A stretch of 64,000 bases of DNA, taken from Rhizobium rosettiformans. Its GTDB lineage: Bacteria > Pseudomonadota > Alphaproteobacteria > Rhizobiales > Rhizobiaceae. Each line of letters starts with the position of its first letter. The first letter of the stretch is position 1. Where the stretch lies: NCBI RefSeq assembly GCF_016806065.1, contig NZ_CP032405.1, forward strand, positions 3,996,001 to 4,060,000, in the 5' to 3' direction. Below are positions 15,598 through 24,204 of this stretch, piece after piece. Below the pieces are notes generated by a model. It was not told where the DNA came from and ran no database searches. It saw only the letters and a program-made list of their open reading frames with translations. Made by a program: the position numbers and the translations under genes.

Positions 15598-16461
15598 ATG
15601 GACATTACGTCTCTCGGGGGAGAACGGGCCGCCCCTTTCGAACCCACTTTCGCCAGCGCTGCCGAGAGCTACCTGAAGCATGGAGGCGAGGAGCGCTATC
15701 TCGCACCGATCGTCGCATATTTCGGTGATCGGCCATTGAAGACGATCTACCCGTTCGACATCAAGGCGATGGCCGAAGCCCTCTACCCCTCGCAAAGCAA
15801 TGCCACGCGCAACAGGCAGGCCGTCACGCCGGCTCGGGCAGTTCTGATGCACGGCTATGACCGAGGTTGGTGCAATTTCATCCGAGTTCGACGGTTCAAA
15901 GAGGAGAAGCCGAAAAGGCGGAAACCGGCAACTGCTGTCTGGCTCCACGCGTTTTCTCGCCAGTGCGACAAGGATGGTTTAGAGCACCTGGCTGCGATCG
16001 TCCTGTTCATGGCTTCGACGGGAGCGAGAATCAGCGAAGCGATTGCCCTCCGTTGGGACGAGGTAGATCTGACCGCGAGAACGGCGCTCCTGTTGAAGAC
16101 AAAAACCAGTACGAACTCCATGCGCTATCTGACAGATGAGGTCGCCAGAAGGCTGCGAGGCCTGAAGGAGGGAAACAGCTCAACCGATCGCGTTTTCAGG
16201 TACAGCAACAGGCACTCTGTCAACGAGCGGATCCGTGCAGTCTGCGACCGCGCGGACATTCCCTACAAGCCCCCTCATACATGCGGACGACACACCTTCG
16301 CATCTACAGCCATCGAGCTTGGCATGGATGTGAAGACGACGATGATTGCGGGAGACTGGCGCAGCTCGTCGGTATTCCTGGAGACCTACGTCACGCCCAG
16401 GGGAACACCTGGGCGGGTCGTTGCTGATCGCATGAACGTCCACGATTTTGGCGATATCTAG
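15598..16461 (+). CDS. Tyrosine recombinase carried at the late end of the Mu-like prophage
   Basis: This 287-residue protein has the catalytic set of the phage-integrase family: Arg in 'STGARISEAIALRWDEV', a Lys in 'LLKTKTSTNS', the box 'PHTCGRHTFAS' (His and Arg), 'GDWRSSS' in the second His/Trp position, and the nucleophile Tyr in 'FLETYV'. The ATG at 15598 is chosen because TTGGAG lies just upstream. It reads opposite to the tail genes and ends at a shared terminator. Mu-like phages integrate through MuA and do not need such an enzyme, so it may be cargo, a DNA-inversion or dimer-resolving recombinase. No tRNA-type att repeat was found. Confidence 0.88.
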   Translation: MDITSLGGERAAPFEPTFASAAESYLKHGGEERYLAPIVAYFGDRPLKTIYPFDIKAMAEALYPSQSNATRNRQAVTPARAVLMHGYDRGWCNFIRVRRFKEEKPKRRKPATAVWLHAFSRQCDKDGLEHLAAIVLFMASTGARISEAIALRWDEVDLTARTALLLKTKTSTNSMRYLTDEVARRLRGLKEGNSSTDRVFRYSNRHSVNERIRAVCDRADIPYKPPHTCGRHTFASTAIELGMDVKTTMIAGDWRSSSVFLETYVTPRGTPGRVVADRMNVHDFGDI

Positions 16462-16482
16462 CGGTTAACGATGTCAAAGAAC

Positions 16483-16503
16483 GGCCCGCCTTTGAGGCGG
16501 GCC
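16483..16503. terminator. Bidirectional terminator between recombinase and tail-end genes
   Basis: GGCCCGCC pairs with GGCGGGCC around TTTGA between convergent genes. T-rich sequence follows on the plus strand (TTCC, weak). Confidence 0.75.
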
Positions 16504-16534
16504 TTCCACGCCCTTCGGTGATGGGGTGGTGGGG

Positions 16535-17881
16535 TTAAAGCGGAAGCTTCTGCAAGAATATGCTTCCGATACGGCATCTGTCAGCGCTCGCCGCAGCCCG
16601 CGCCTGCCGGAGCAAAAGTCTCACGGGATCGCCGGAAACATCAGATATGGTGAAGTCGAAAGACCCGGATGAAACGACATTGCCCATGAAGCCAGTCGCA
16701 ATTGGCGTAGGAGTTACGTTAGATCCGTTTGTCGCCTTGGTAATGAAGACGTCAGTGCCGCCATTGGGATTTCCGGCGAGCGACACATCGCCAAACAGCA
16801 GGCGATAGTCACCAGGCTCAGAGATACCCAAGATAAGAGAGACGCGATTGAATGGCGCACCAGTTCCGTCACCGTTAAGCAGAAGCGTGTCGGGCGTAGT
16901 CGCCGTGTCAATTGACGCTGTTCCGGCGTGTATCGTGACGCCGGAAAGCCCATCGTCCTCTGCAACGTAATTGAGAGGCGGGGTTGGATCTGGATCTGTT
17001 CGCCAGAACTTGGTCTGACGGTTTACAGTTGCGATAGAAAGAGGCGAAGACGTTGCCGGGTCAAACTCTGCGTAGAACTTAATGCGGCTCTGGCCTGTGT
17101 GCTGCCTGACGTAGTAGCGCATAAAGTTCGACTGTTCGTGGGCATCGCATGTTATCTGCGCCTGTATCCCGCTCGTCGGGTTTCGCAGTATGACCCCGCT
17201 ATCAACCGTAATTTTGTCGTTGACTACGATTTGCTCAAATGTCTCGCCCCCGTCAGTGCTGTACTGCGAGGCGTTCGACAAGATCTCGTGTGATACAAGC
17301 ACCTCGCTCCAGACCTGATCACTGGAAACAAAGGACATCGCGTCCCTGAAAATGCCATTCGGCAAGATCTGGCATTCAAACTCGGCGTCAACCTGCGCCG
17401 CTCCGGTCACGCCGACAGAGGAACGAGTCAGGCGGAATGTGCCGCGCTGCTCGCCGCTTGTGGAAACATCGGGGATATGAAGCTCAGATGTTGTCTCGCC
17501 GCCGTGGAAACTCATCACCCATTTAGACTCTGCGTTGCTGTAGAACGCATAATCGCGAGCGCCGAGGTCGAACTCGGACGCGATAATGACACGGTTCACA
17601 TTATCGTCGTGAGGGCTTTCAACGGAGGGCAGCCCGTAAATTCCGACCCGCCGCCAAGCATCCCAAGGAGATCCGGTGTCAGTCGCGCCTGAGCCCCCAT
17701 CATCTTTTATGAACTGGTAAGCGATTGCTCCGGAGACGCCTAAATCGGCAACAGCAACCTTTACCCAAAACTCATCGTCGCTGACATACTCGACAGCATA
17801 CACACCACCCTTGTTTGGGGCGAGGCCGAGCTTCATTCCGCCAAGACAGAGATTTCCATTCCCCAAAACAAGAGTGTTCAT
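16535..17881 (-). CDS. Phage structural protein of unknown class (possible tail-tip or decoration protein)
   Basis: This 448-residue protein is rich in Ser, Thr, Gly and beta-strand-forming residues. It has no recognised domain. Its C-terminal 130 residues look like a beta-sandwich ('GDYRLLFGDVSLAGNPNGGT', 'SGSFDFTISDVSGDPVRLLL'), as in carbohydrate-binding or receptor-binding modules. It is the last gene of the leftward late operon and overlaps the preceding small gene by four bases. A role in host recognition is a guess from composition and place. Confidence 0.6.
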   Translation of the reverse strand: MNTLVLGNGNLCLGGMKLGLAPNKGGVYAVEYVSDDEFWVKVAVADLGVSGAIAYQFIKDDGGSGATDTGSPWDAWRRVGIYGLPSVESPHDDNVNRVIIASEFDLGARDYAFYSNAESKWVMSFHGGETTSELHIPDVSTSGEQRGTFRLTRSSVGVTGAAQVDAEFECQILPNGIFRDAMSFVSSDQVWSEVLVSHEILSNASQYSTDGGETFEQIVVNDKITVDSGVILRNPTSGIQAQITCDAHEQSNFMRYYVRQHTGQSRIKFYAEFDPATSSPLSIATVNRQTKFWRTDPDPTPPLNYVAEDDGLSGVTIHAGTASIDTATTPDTLLLNGDGTGAPFNRVSLILGISEPGDYRLLFGDVSLAGNPNGGTDVFITKATNGSNVTPTPIATGFMGNVVSSGSFDFTISDVSGDPVRLLLRQARAAASADRCRIGSIFLQKLPL

Positions 17882-18171
17882 TCTGAAATGACCTCGAACG
17901 TAAGAGCGCCCTCACCAGACGGATAAGCGTAGACGTTGATGGGGCTGAACTCGCCGACCGACAGCGAGATTGGCTGGCCGCTTTTCACAGTGATGAAATC
18001 AAGTGCGTTACCGGTGCCTGACGGATTGGGCGCAGTACCAGGCGTAGAGGCGCCTGTCTTGATGTAGGCGACGCCAGGCGACCTGAGCGAAGCCAGAAAG
18101 TTGACAACACTTGTTGCGATCGGCGTCCACTGGCCGGCGGGGCAAACAACCCCTTTTGTGGTTACAGGCAT
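17878..18171 (-). CDS. Small phage protein of unknown function
   Basis: This 97-residue protein is hydrophilic, starting 'MPVTTKGVVCPAGQWTPIAT' and with Gly/Pro-rich loops. No family was recognised. It starts just after the end of the IS-interrupted gene and is coupled to the next gene, so the three form a late module at the end of the tail operon. Confidence 0.6.
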   Translation of the reverse strand: MPVTTKGVVCPAGQWTPIATSVVNFLASLRSPGVAYIKTGASTPGTAPNPSGTGNALDFITVKSGQPISLSVGEFSPINVYAYPSGEGALTFEVISE

Positions 18172-18297
18172 GGTTGCTTCCTCTCTTAGAAATTGCTCCA
18201 GGCCTTCGCAGCAGAACCGCCTTTGTTCTCGCGAACGGCAATCTTCACGAAGGGCAACTTGGCGAAGTGGCCTGCTGCCGGTTTTTCGGACACCGAG

Positions 18298-19158
18298 TTA
18301 GGCTAATCCCACTTTGTTTTCAAATTCCATAGGGCTGAGGTAGCCCAGTGTCGAATGGCGACGCTTTGGATTGTAGAAGCGCTCGATGTAATCGAACACG
18401 TCCGCCTTTGCATCGTCCCTGGTCCTGTAGACCTTGCGAGCTGTCCTTTCCGTTTTGAGTGATGAGAAGAAGCTTTCCATCGCGGCATTGTCCCAGACAT
18501 TGCCGGATCGGCTCATCGAGCATGTGATGCCGTGGTCGGCCATGAGACGCTGGAACTGCTCGCTTGTGTATTGGCTACCCTGGTCCGAATGGTGGAGGAG
18601 CGCATCTGGCTTGCCTCTGCGCCAGATGGCCATGATCAACGCATCTGTAACGAGCTGGGCTGTCATATTGGTGCTCATCGACCAGCCAACAACACGTCGC
18701 GAGAACAGGTCGATGACGACGGCCACATAGAGCCAGCCCTCAGCCGTCCATAGATAGGTAAAATCGGCCACCCACTTCTGGTTCGGTCTTGCTGCCGCGA
18801 ACTGTCGGTCTAGCACATTCGGCATGATGACAGGGCGCTCACCGTCGTCTTTCGGCAAGCCACGCCGTCTCGGCCTTGCTCTCAATGCATTTTCCCGCAT
18901 GAGACGCTCGACGCGATGCAGGCCACAGGAGAGGCCTTCGGCGAGGAGGTCGTGCCAGACACGCCGCGCGCCATAGGTGCGGTCGCTATCCTTGAAGCTG
19001 TCCTTGATCTTGTCGAGCAGAGCCTCGTCATACCGGGCATGCTGGCTCGGAGACCGGTTTAACCAGGCATGAAAGCCGGAACGCGATACACCCAGCGCTT
19101 CGCAGAGCCATGCCACCGGCCAGATCGAACGGTGCTTTGCAATGAACGCGAACTTCAT
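18298..19158 (-). CDS. IS3-family transposase OrfB (DDE integrase core)
   Basis: This 286-residue protein has an HTH_21-like N-terminus ('YGARRVWHDLL') and an rve integrase core with the DDE triad: Asp in 'WVADFTYLWT', Asp in 'HHSDQGSQYTS' and Glu in 'NAAMESFFSSLKTE', with the usual 35-residue spacing between the last two. It is normally made as an OrfAB fusion by -1 frameshifting. It overlaps OrfA by four bases. It appears intact, so the IS may be active. Confidence 0.95.
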   Translation of the reverse strand: MKFAFIAKHRSIWPVAWLCEALGVSRSGFHAWLNRSPSQHARYDEALLDKIKDSFKDSDRTYGARRVWHDLLAEGLSCGLHRVERLMRENALRARPRRRGLPKDDGERPVIMPNVLDRQFAAARPNQKWVADFTYLWTAEGWLYVAVVIDLFSRRVVGWSMSTNMTAQLVTDALIMAIWRRGKPDALLHHSDQGSQYTSEQFQRLMADHGITCSMSRSGNVWDNAAMESFFSSLKTERTARKVYRTRDDAKADVFDYIERFYNPKRRHSTLGYLSPMEFENKVGLA

Positions 19159-19445
19159 ATCACGTCCTTCGCAAAGTAGGCGGCGGCCTTTTTTAAGATG
19201 TCACGCTCCGCCTTCAGCTTGGCCACTTCTTTCCGAAGCCTCTCGATCTCAAGCTGCTCAGGCTTCATCTGTCCCTGACCAGGAAACGCCTGTGCTGGGT
19301 CCGAACCATATTCCCTGACCCACTTGCGCAGGACATTCTCATGAACATCCAGATCGCGGGATGCCTGCGCAACGCCGACCCCACGCTCTCGAACCAATCT
19401 CACCGCCTCAAGCTTGTACTCGCGGCTGAACTTCCTTCGTTGCAT
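19155..19445 (-). CDS. IS3-family OrfA (HTH protein)
   Basis: This 96-residue protein has an N-terminal helix-turn-helix ('YKLEAVRLVRERGVGVAQAS', 'RDLDVHENVLRKWV') and a C-terminal leucine-zipper-like coil ('EIERLRKEVAKLKAERDILK'), as expected for OrfA. The AAAAAAG heptamer at 19189-19195 on the minus strand, within the codons for 'LKKA', is the standard -1 frameshift signal that yields the OrfAB transposase. Confidence 0.94.
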   Translation of the reverse strand: MQRRKFSREYKLEAVRLVRERGVGVAQASRDLDVHENVLRKWVREYGSDPAQAFPGQGQMKPEQLEIERLRKEVAKLKAERDILKKAAAYFAKDVI

Positions 19446-19709
19446 TAATGCACTCCAGTTTCATTGGAAGCACCTTAACTCGGTGTCCAAGAAACCGGCA
19501 GCAGGCCAAAGCGCTCGAACTTCTTTTCGGGTTTGATGGTGGCTACAAGCATCCAGTCAGCAGCCCCATCAACCCGGCCCAGCACATCAAAGAGAGCCCC
19601 GCTATGATCCGCCTTCACCTGGATGATGAAATCATCGGCGGGCGACCATCCCACACCTTCACCAGTCACCGTGGTCACATCTAGTCTCGTTGGCATTTCA
19701 TGTCCCCTC

Positions 19710-20711
19710 TCAGGTCTTTGCGGCGCATTCGAATGACATCAGCCATCCGCCGCTCTCATCAAAAGTGAAGGTGTGAACGAGCGTTGGCGCGACCAGCTCG
19801 AAGCCAGCCCATCCACCGAAGCCCGAAAGGATGACAGGGGCGCCCGCCATAGCCTCGGGCCGCCCCTCGATGGTGATGCCGCCGCTCACCGTTGCCCTTG
19901 CCAGATCGAGCGCCTCGGCACGGCTTCGCTGCCTTGCTTCGCTTGCGGACGGTGCCGGATGAAGGCCTAAAAAGCGCGCGGCCTGGCCGAGGCCGGGAAC
20001 GGCCTCCAGGAACGAGATGCCAAGCCCTTCATCAAACCAGCTCGACTGCACCTCACCGAATTCCGGACGGCCTTCCGTCGTCAGGTCGCAATCGATCACC
20101 TCATCCATCGAGACGGTAATCGGCGGCAGGGTCGAACCGTTCGCCGTTTCGCCGCTGTTTTTCATGGTGATCAACCATTCACCGTTTGCCAGCTTAAGGG
20201 TCGCCCCGAGTTCATCGGCCAGCGTCTGGGCAAAGCCCACGGCCGATTGCTGATAACGCAGGCGGTACGGGATCTCGATCGCTTCGACGGACGGATGCAC
20301 CTTGGCGTTCTTGCCAACGCCGGCCGCAAGCCGCTTGAAGATTTGTCCTGCCGTGGCCTCTTCAAAGCTCTCAAGATCTGCGGCTTTGTCAGCATCGACG
20401 AAGTCTGCCGATCGGCAGGTAATTGTCATGATCCAGCCGCTCTCGGCGTCAAAGGTCAGGCCGGCGCTCTGGAAGGTGAAGAGGCCCGCGTCTTTCAGTC
20501 CTTGCCCTGTCCAGCCATAGATGAGCCGATACTGTGTGCCCTTGGCCGGCGCAGCCTGAAGCGGCGTAGAAACCGAGAACTGCATATTGATCTCGTCCGC
20601 ATCTCCGCCCTCATTGTCGGTGAAGGACAACGACATCAGCGAGCTGCCCCATCCGGGAACGAGGTCCGCTCCGGACTGACCGATTACCTGGACCAATGGC
20701 TTCCTCATCAA
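19710..20711 (-). CDS. P2 gpD-like baseplate hub / late control protein D
   Basis: This 333-residue protein matches the phage late-control D / baseplate hub family. It opens with a beta-rich start ('VQVIGQSGADLVPGWGSSLM' and 'SLSFTDNEGGDADEINMQFS'), then 'YRLIYGWTGQGLKDAGLFT', 'GWIMTITCRSADF', and 'YQQSAVGFAQTLADELGATL'. In P2 the protein forms the hub at the tail end. It follows the U and X genes in the P2 order U-X-D, one base after X, and is the last recognised tail gene. Confidence 0.88.
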   Translation of the reverse strand: MMRKPLVQVIGQSGADLVPGWGSSLMSLSFTDNEGGDADEINMQFSVSTPLQAAPAKGTQYRLIYGWTGQGLKDAGLFTFQSAGLTFDAESGWIMTITCRSADFVDADKAADLESFEEATAGQIFKRLAAGVGKNAKVHPSVEAIEIPYRLRYQQSAVGFAQTLADELGATLKLANGEWLITMKNSGETANGSTLPPITVSMDEVIDCDLTTEGRPEFGEVQSSWFDEGLGISFLEAVPGLGQAARFLGLHPAPSASEARQRSRAEALDLARATVSGGITIEGRPEAMAGAPVILSGFGGWAGFELVAPTLVHTFTFDESGGWLMSFECAAKT

Positions 20712-20933
20712 TCACTCCCAGGCCAGCGCAAAGCGCCTGCCGGCGCTCTTCGGTGAAAACTCTGCTGGCAGGCGGATGACTGTGCCTGCCGGCACAACGC
20801 CCGACTGCATCAGACCGGCAAGACCGGGATTGGCGTCGAGGAGTGCCTCGACGGTGCCCTCCAGTTCGGTCTGCATCAGCTTCTTGGCGATGCGGTCGAG
20901 GCGCTCGCCTCCATGGGCCACGGTGTAGCTCAT
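20712..20933 (-). CDS. P2 gpX-like tail protein (LysM-type)
   Basis: This 73-residue protein, 'MSYTVAHGGERLDRIAKKLM' to 'VPAGTVIRLPAEF', reads as a LysM-like fold seen in tail protein X. Members bind at the tail tube or baseplate and may contact peptidoglycan. It overlaps gpU by four bases and abuts gpD. Confidence 0.9.
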   Translation of the reverse strand: MSYTVAHGGERLDRIAKKLMQTELEGTVEALLDANPGLAGLMQSGVVPAGTVIRLPAEFSPKSAGRRFALAWE

Positions 20934-21397
20934 CTGATGATGCCTCCGAGGCTGACAATCTTCGCGCCACCGTTCAACGCAGACGTGGCCGGCAGCATCA
21001 GAAGCCCCAGCGAAACGTCAACTTGGCGACCGACGCCATCAAACGGGTGCAGCCGCTCTTCATCTGTGTCGATCGTCTCGATAACGCAAAGCCCACCCGA
21101 CTCCCCGAGATAGTTCCCGCGCAACCGGATGTAGGGCACGACCGCCTGGGAGCGATGAAGGGCTCTGAGGATTGCATAGGAATCGAGCCCGCCAACGACA
21201 TGGGGAAAGGTCTGGGCCTCGATCGTCACGCGCTCCGGGTCAACGCCAGTTGCCTGAGTGCGAAAACCTGCCTGCACCGGATGGATGGGAAAGCGCGCAG
21301 TCGATGAGTAGCTGATCCTCTGCGGGTTGAGCCCCACCGTGTAGAGGATGGCGCCGCCGATGGAGATCAATGCACCGTTGGGACGAAGAGCACTCAT
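20930..21397 (-). CDS. P2 gpU-like tail terminator/completion protein
   Basis: This 155-residue protein has family features of gpU: 'IGGAILYTVGLNPQRISYSS' near the start, 'TIEAQTFPHVVGGLDSYAIL' in the middle and 'GRQVDVSLGLLMLP' at the end. It probably closes the tail tube at the head-proximal side. It sits between the tape-measure gene and X, as in P2, with four-base overlaps on both sides. Confidence 0.85.
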   Translation of the reverse strand: MSALRPNGALISIGGAILYTVGLNPQRISYSSTARFPIHPVQAGFRTQATGVDPERVTIEAQTFPHVVGGLDSYAILRALHRSQAVVPYIRLRGNYLGESGGLCVIETIDTDEERLHPFDGVGRQVDVSLGLLMLPATSALNGGAKIVSLGGIIR

Positions 21398-23454
21398 GCG
21401 AGCCTCCTGCCGGTGTCATAGAGTGTCCGTGCCTGCGCCCTCTGGATCTCGCGAGCAGCATGCCGACCGGCGTGCTTGGCATTCGGCGAGGTGATCGTCT
21501 GGTTGATGTTGCCCGGAGAAAGAGAGGACTGCTTGCCGGGCGCTGGAGATGCCGGCGCTCCGGTTGGTGGCACATAGGTAGGCGCGATGACGGGCGACAC
21601 AGTGAAGCCGAGAAGCGCCTTGATCCGATCGGCAATCGATTGGGCTTCCTGCTCTGCCTTTGCGCCTTCCTCGGCAAGCCCCTCACGATAGCCCTCCATG
21701 GAGGTCTGCGCCGACGGCTTCAAACTGATCCCGAAGTGCTCTTTTGAATTGAACTCCGGATCAGCGGCGCTTCCCCAGAGCAAGCGGTCGACTGCAGAAG
21801 GCTCCTTGCGTCCGGATGAAGTGTGTTCGAGCCAGAGCCTCAGACCCTCCTGAAGCATGCCGCCGTTCGGCATCATCGAAACGGGGTTATTCTGCTGCTG
21901 CTCTCGCGCTTGTTCCATCGCCTCGGACATGGCCCGAGCAGCACCGGTGAGAAAGGGAAGCAAGGGCGCCGCGACGTCCTTTATGTTTTGCCCGACGTTC
22001 GAGCTGAGCCTTGAACCCTGCGAGTTCAAGTTGTCAGTCGCGTTTTGGTATTGGCCGTCGACGGTCCCGCTGGCCTCGTCCATCTTGGCCATCAGAGCCT
22101 CGACCGCTTCGAGATCATCGAAGATTGCAGACAGTCCTTTGAAGCTCTCATCGTTTCGGAAGAGATCGCGCATCTTCCTCTGATCGCCACCTACGGCTTT
22201 ACGGTAGGCCTTGATGAGCGCGAGAACCGGATCCTGACCTTCCTTTGCCGCAGCCTCCTGTACCGCGAAAGCATCAAGGCCGTAGTCCTTCTTTGCTCTT
22301 TCGGTCACCTCGGGCGCCAGCATGTCACGAAGCATCGCCTCAAACGACGTCTTGGTCTGGTCAGATGATCCAGAACGCTCTCGAATGGTCTGTGCCATGG
22401 AGGCTGCCAGGCTAACGCCCTTGCCGCCTGTCGAACCCTGTACTGCCATCGCCGCAAGCATCGATGGGAAGTTGCGAGCCATGTCACCGACTTCGAACAT
22501 GCCGGCATTGCCGCCGACGATGATCGAATCGTAGACGCCCGAGAGATCCTTGGGATCAATCTTCATATTGTTGCGTAACGCCGTCGCCATGCTGGCAGCA
22601 TCGCCGACGCCCGAATCCGAAGCCTTGGCGAACTTCAACACGCCCTCGGTCATCGCGGCCGCGTCGCCGTGCGTGAGCCCGCCTGCGAGGAGAGACCCGA
22701 AGGCGTCCATGGCGCCCGTCTTGCCTACACCATACTTAGGCCCGATGGCGCCAAGCATCTGATCATATCGCCGCTTCTCCTCATCGGTGAAGCCACCAAT
22801 ATTCTGGATCTGGTCGAGCCTGAACTCATCATTCCCGGCGGCACGAACCGCAGCGCCTGCCGCAACGGCCGCACCCGCCGGCACTGCGCCGGCCAGGTAG
22901 GCGCCGCCGGCACCCAATGCCAAGGGAACGCCGAACTGGTCGAGGGCTCCCTCGGCCGAGGACATCATTCCGCCAGCTGGTCGCCAGTGCCCGTCAGCAA
23001 TCAGACGCCCTCCGCCGGTCGTCATGGTGGAGTATCCAGGCCTGATCTGCCGGATTTTGTTCTGGGCGACGTCGGCTGCCTGACCGATCTCGGCAATTGC
23101 AGCCTTTGCGCTGGCGGCATCAGACTTCAGGCCTGCAAACGCGCCGTTGTCGATACTGGCGACAGCCTGACGTGCCTGGTCGGCCTCGGTCTTGATCCGG
23201 CCGACTGCGCTGGCGGCTTCCTTTGCTTCACCTGCGACACCGTTGAAGCTCGTGCCGATCGCAGAGATCTTTTGCTTGGCGTCATCGGCGGATCGTCCAA
23301 TTGCACGGATATCCTGGTTGAGCTGATCACCGCCCCGCGACCGGCCGATCTGGTCGGCTGCCTGTTTGATGTCCTTCAGGTCGCGTTCGGCTTCATCAGC
23401 TCCACGCTTCTGATAATCAAGGCGAAGCCTGAGGGCGACATCGATATTGGTCAT
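21394..23454 (-). CDS. Tail tape-measure protein
   Basis: This 686-residue protein begins with a long helical, Ala/Asp-rich coiled region ('RGADEAERDLKDIKQAADQI', about 20-130). A Gly/Ala-rich hydrophobic stretch (about 180-210, 'LGAGGAYLAGAVPAGAAVAA') follows, then the TP901-type core ('GEVGDMARNFPSMLAAMAVQ'-like block near 320). These are marks of tape-measure proteins, which set tail length and leave the tail on infection. The start at 23454 is used; the in-frame ATG five codons earlier is possible. It follows E/E' directly. Confidence 0.93.
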   Translation of the reverse strand: MTNIDVALRLRLDYQKRGADEAERDLKDIKQAADQIGRSRGGDQLNQDIRAIGRSADDAKQKISAIGTSFNGVAGEAKEAASAVGRIKTEADQARQAVASIDNGAFAGLKSDAASAKAAIAEIGQAADVAQNKIRQIRPGYSTMTTGGGRLIADGHWRPAGGMMSSAEGALDQFGVPLALGAGGAYLAGAVPAGAAVAAGAAVRAAGNDEFRLDQIQNIGGFTDEEKRRYDQMLGAIGPKYGVGKTGAMDAFGSLLAGGLTHGDAAAMTEGVLKFAKASDSGVGDAASMATALRNNMKIDPKDLSGVYDSIIVGGNAGMFEVGDMARNFPSMLAAMAVQGSTGGKGVSLAASMAQTIRERSGSSDQTKTSFEAMLRDMLAPEVTERAKKDYGLDAFAVQEAAAKEGQDPVLALIKAYRKAVGGDQRKMRDLFRNDESFKGLSAIFDDLEAVEALMAKMDEASGTVDGQYQNATDNLNSQGSRLSSNVGQNIKDVAAPLLPFLTGAARAMSEAMEQAREQQQNNPVSMMPNGGMLQEGLRLWLEHTSSGRKEPSAVDRLLWGSAADPEFNSKEHFGISLKPSAQTSMEGYREGLAEEGAKAEQEAQSIADRIKALLGFTVSPVIAPTYVPPTGAPASPAPGKQSSLSPGNINQTITSPNAKHAGRHAAREIQRAQARTLYDTGRRLA

Positions 23455-23666
23455 CGGCCTCGACCCCATGTCTCCGCATAGACGGATTGCGCTTCAGGAT
23501 ACCAAAGCAGCGCCTCGTCCCAAGGCATGCGCGAAAGCGCGTCCAGAGGAGTAGAGAAGCTGTTTGAAATTCGGGCCATCACGGAACGCCACCTCGCCAG
23601 ATCAATGATGACGCGGTTCAGTCCCTGGGGACCGGCCGCAACAACGGGGGCAAAAAATCGAAACAC
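23451..23666 (-). CDS. gpE' - frameshift extension of the tail assembly chaperone
   Basis: This frame is entered by -1 slippage on TTTTTTG (23657-23651 on the minus strand) inside the end of the gpE gene, giving an E+E' fusion. The E' part reads 'APVVAAGPQGLNRVIIDLAR' to 'YPEAQSVYAETWGRGR'. In P2 the identical T-TTT-TTG heptamer makes gpE+E'. It overlaps the tape-measure start by four bases. The 71-residue frame has no good start of its own, which supports frameshift expression. Confidence 0.88.
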   Translation of the reverse strand: MFRFFAPVVAAGPQGLNRVIIDLARWRSVMARISNSFSTPLDALSRMPWDEALLWYPEAQSVYAETWGRGR

Positions 23667-24124
23667 ACTCCGGTAACTCGCTCACCATCCTTGGCCTCCA
23701 GGCCGCGCAGCACATCGGCCTCCAGACCGGTCATGATGGCGTAGATGTCGAACATGTCAGGCGACTTCGGATCTCGCCGATCCAGAATGTCGCCCATCTG
23801 GCCGACCGTCAGCCTGTTCACCGCAACGGTTTCAACGACTCCCAGCGCCGGATGCTCGAACGGGAAGTCGAGAGCGACGGATTGGCTCATGTCCTTGAGG
23901 AATTTGAGGGCTGCGATCGGCCGATCAGCCGGAGCCAGAGCCAGAGCGACCGCCTTCACTACCGGCGTCTCAGCTTCCACCTTGCCCTTCGCCTTGCCAC
24001 TATTGTCCAGCTCCTCCCACATCTCCGGAGGCGGCAACGGGATCTCCTCAACCTTCACGTCGGCAGGATTGTTCTTCGACTGAGGGGTGGAGACGAGAGC
24101 GGTGTGAGGGCGGTTCGAAGTCAT
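23618..24124 (-). CDS. gpE-like tail assembly chaperone
   Basis: This 168-residue protein fits the tail-assembly protein E family: an acidic Pro-rich N-terminus, then 'VALDFPFEHPALGVVETVAV', 'LTVGQMGDILDR' and 'DMFDIYAIMTGLEADVLRGL'. It assists assembly of the tube around the tape measure. The gene ends shortly after the slippery TTTTTTG that leads into E'. The start codon adjoins a perfect palindrome, TTTTGAAG-CCT-CTTCAAAA. Confidence 0.88.
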   Translation of the reverse strand: MTSNRPHTALVSTPQSKNNPADVKVEEIPLPPPEMWEELDNSGKAKGKVEAETPVVKAVALALAPADRPIAALKFLKDMSQSVALDFPFEHPALGVVETVAVNRLTVGQMGDILDRRDPKSPDMFDIYAIMTGLEADVLRGLEAKDGERVTGVCFDFLPPLLRPVPRD

Positions 24125-24142
24125 TTTGAAGCCTCTTCAAAA
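24124..24142. promoter_or_regulatory. Perfect TTTGAAG/CTTCAAA palindrome before gpE
   Basis: TTTTGAAG-CCT-CTTCAAAA is an exact 8-3-8 inverted repeat touching the gpE start codon. Related sequences occur at 33319, 39020, 40405 and in element 1, often in gaps between genes. Confidence 0.5.
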
Positions 24143-24204
24143 GGAAGGCCGGCCGCGTCATTTCGCGGCCAGCACAGAAGGGATCAGACGCTCGGGGTCC
24201 GAGG

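Larger units (their letters stand above)
18287..19489 (-). mobile_element. IS3-family insertion sequence
   Basis: This is about 1.2 kb with terminal inverted repeats TGGACACCGAGTTA (right end, complement) and CGGACACCGAGTTA (left end). It encodes OrfA and OrfB in the usual overlapping order with an AAAAAAG slippery site. No clean 3-4-bp target duplication is visible, perhaps because the target itself is an inverted repeat. Confidence 0.92.
18186..19696 (-). pseudogene. Small phage gene interrupted by an IS3-family element
   Basis: The N-terminal part (19490-19696) reads 'MPTRLDVTTVTGEGVGW...' up to 'KKFERFGLLPV' and then runs into the IS, stopping after 'SWTPS'. On the far side, 18186-18286 continues in frame as 'KPAAGHFAKLPFVKIAVREN' to 'AAKAWSNF' and a stop. 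Joined, the parts would give a protein of about 100 residues. The function is unknown; by place it belongs with the tail-end genes. The junctions at both sides form an inverted repeat (GGCCTGCTGCCGGTTT and its complement) around the IS. Confidence 0.8.
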
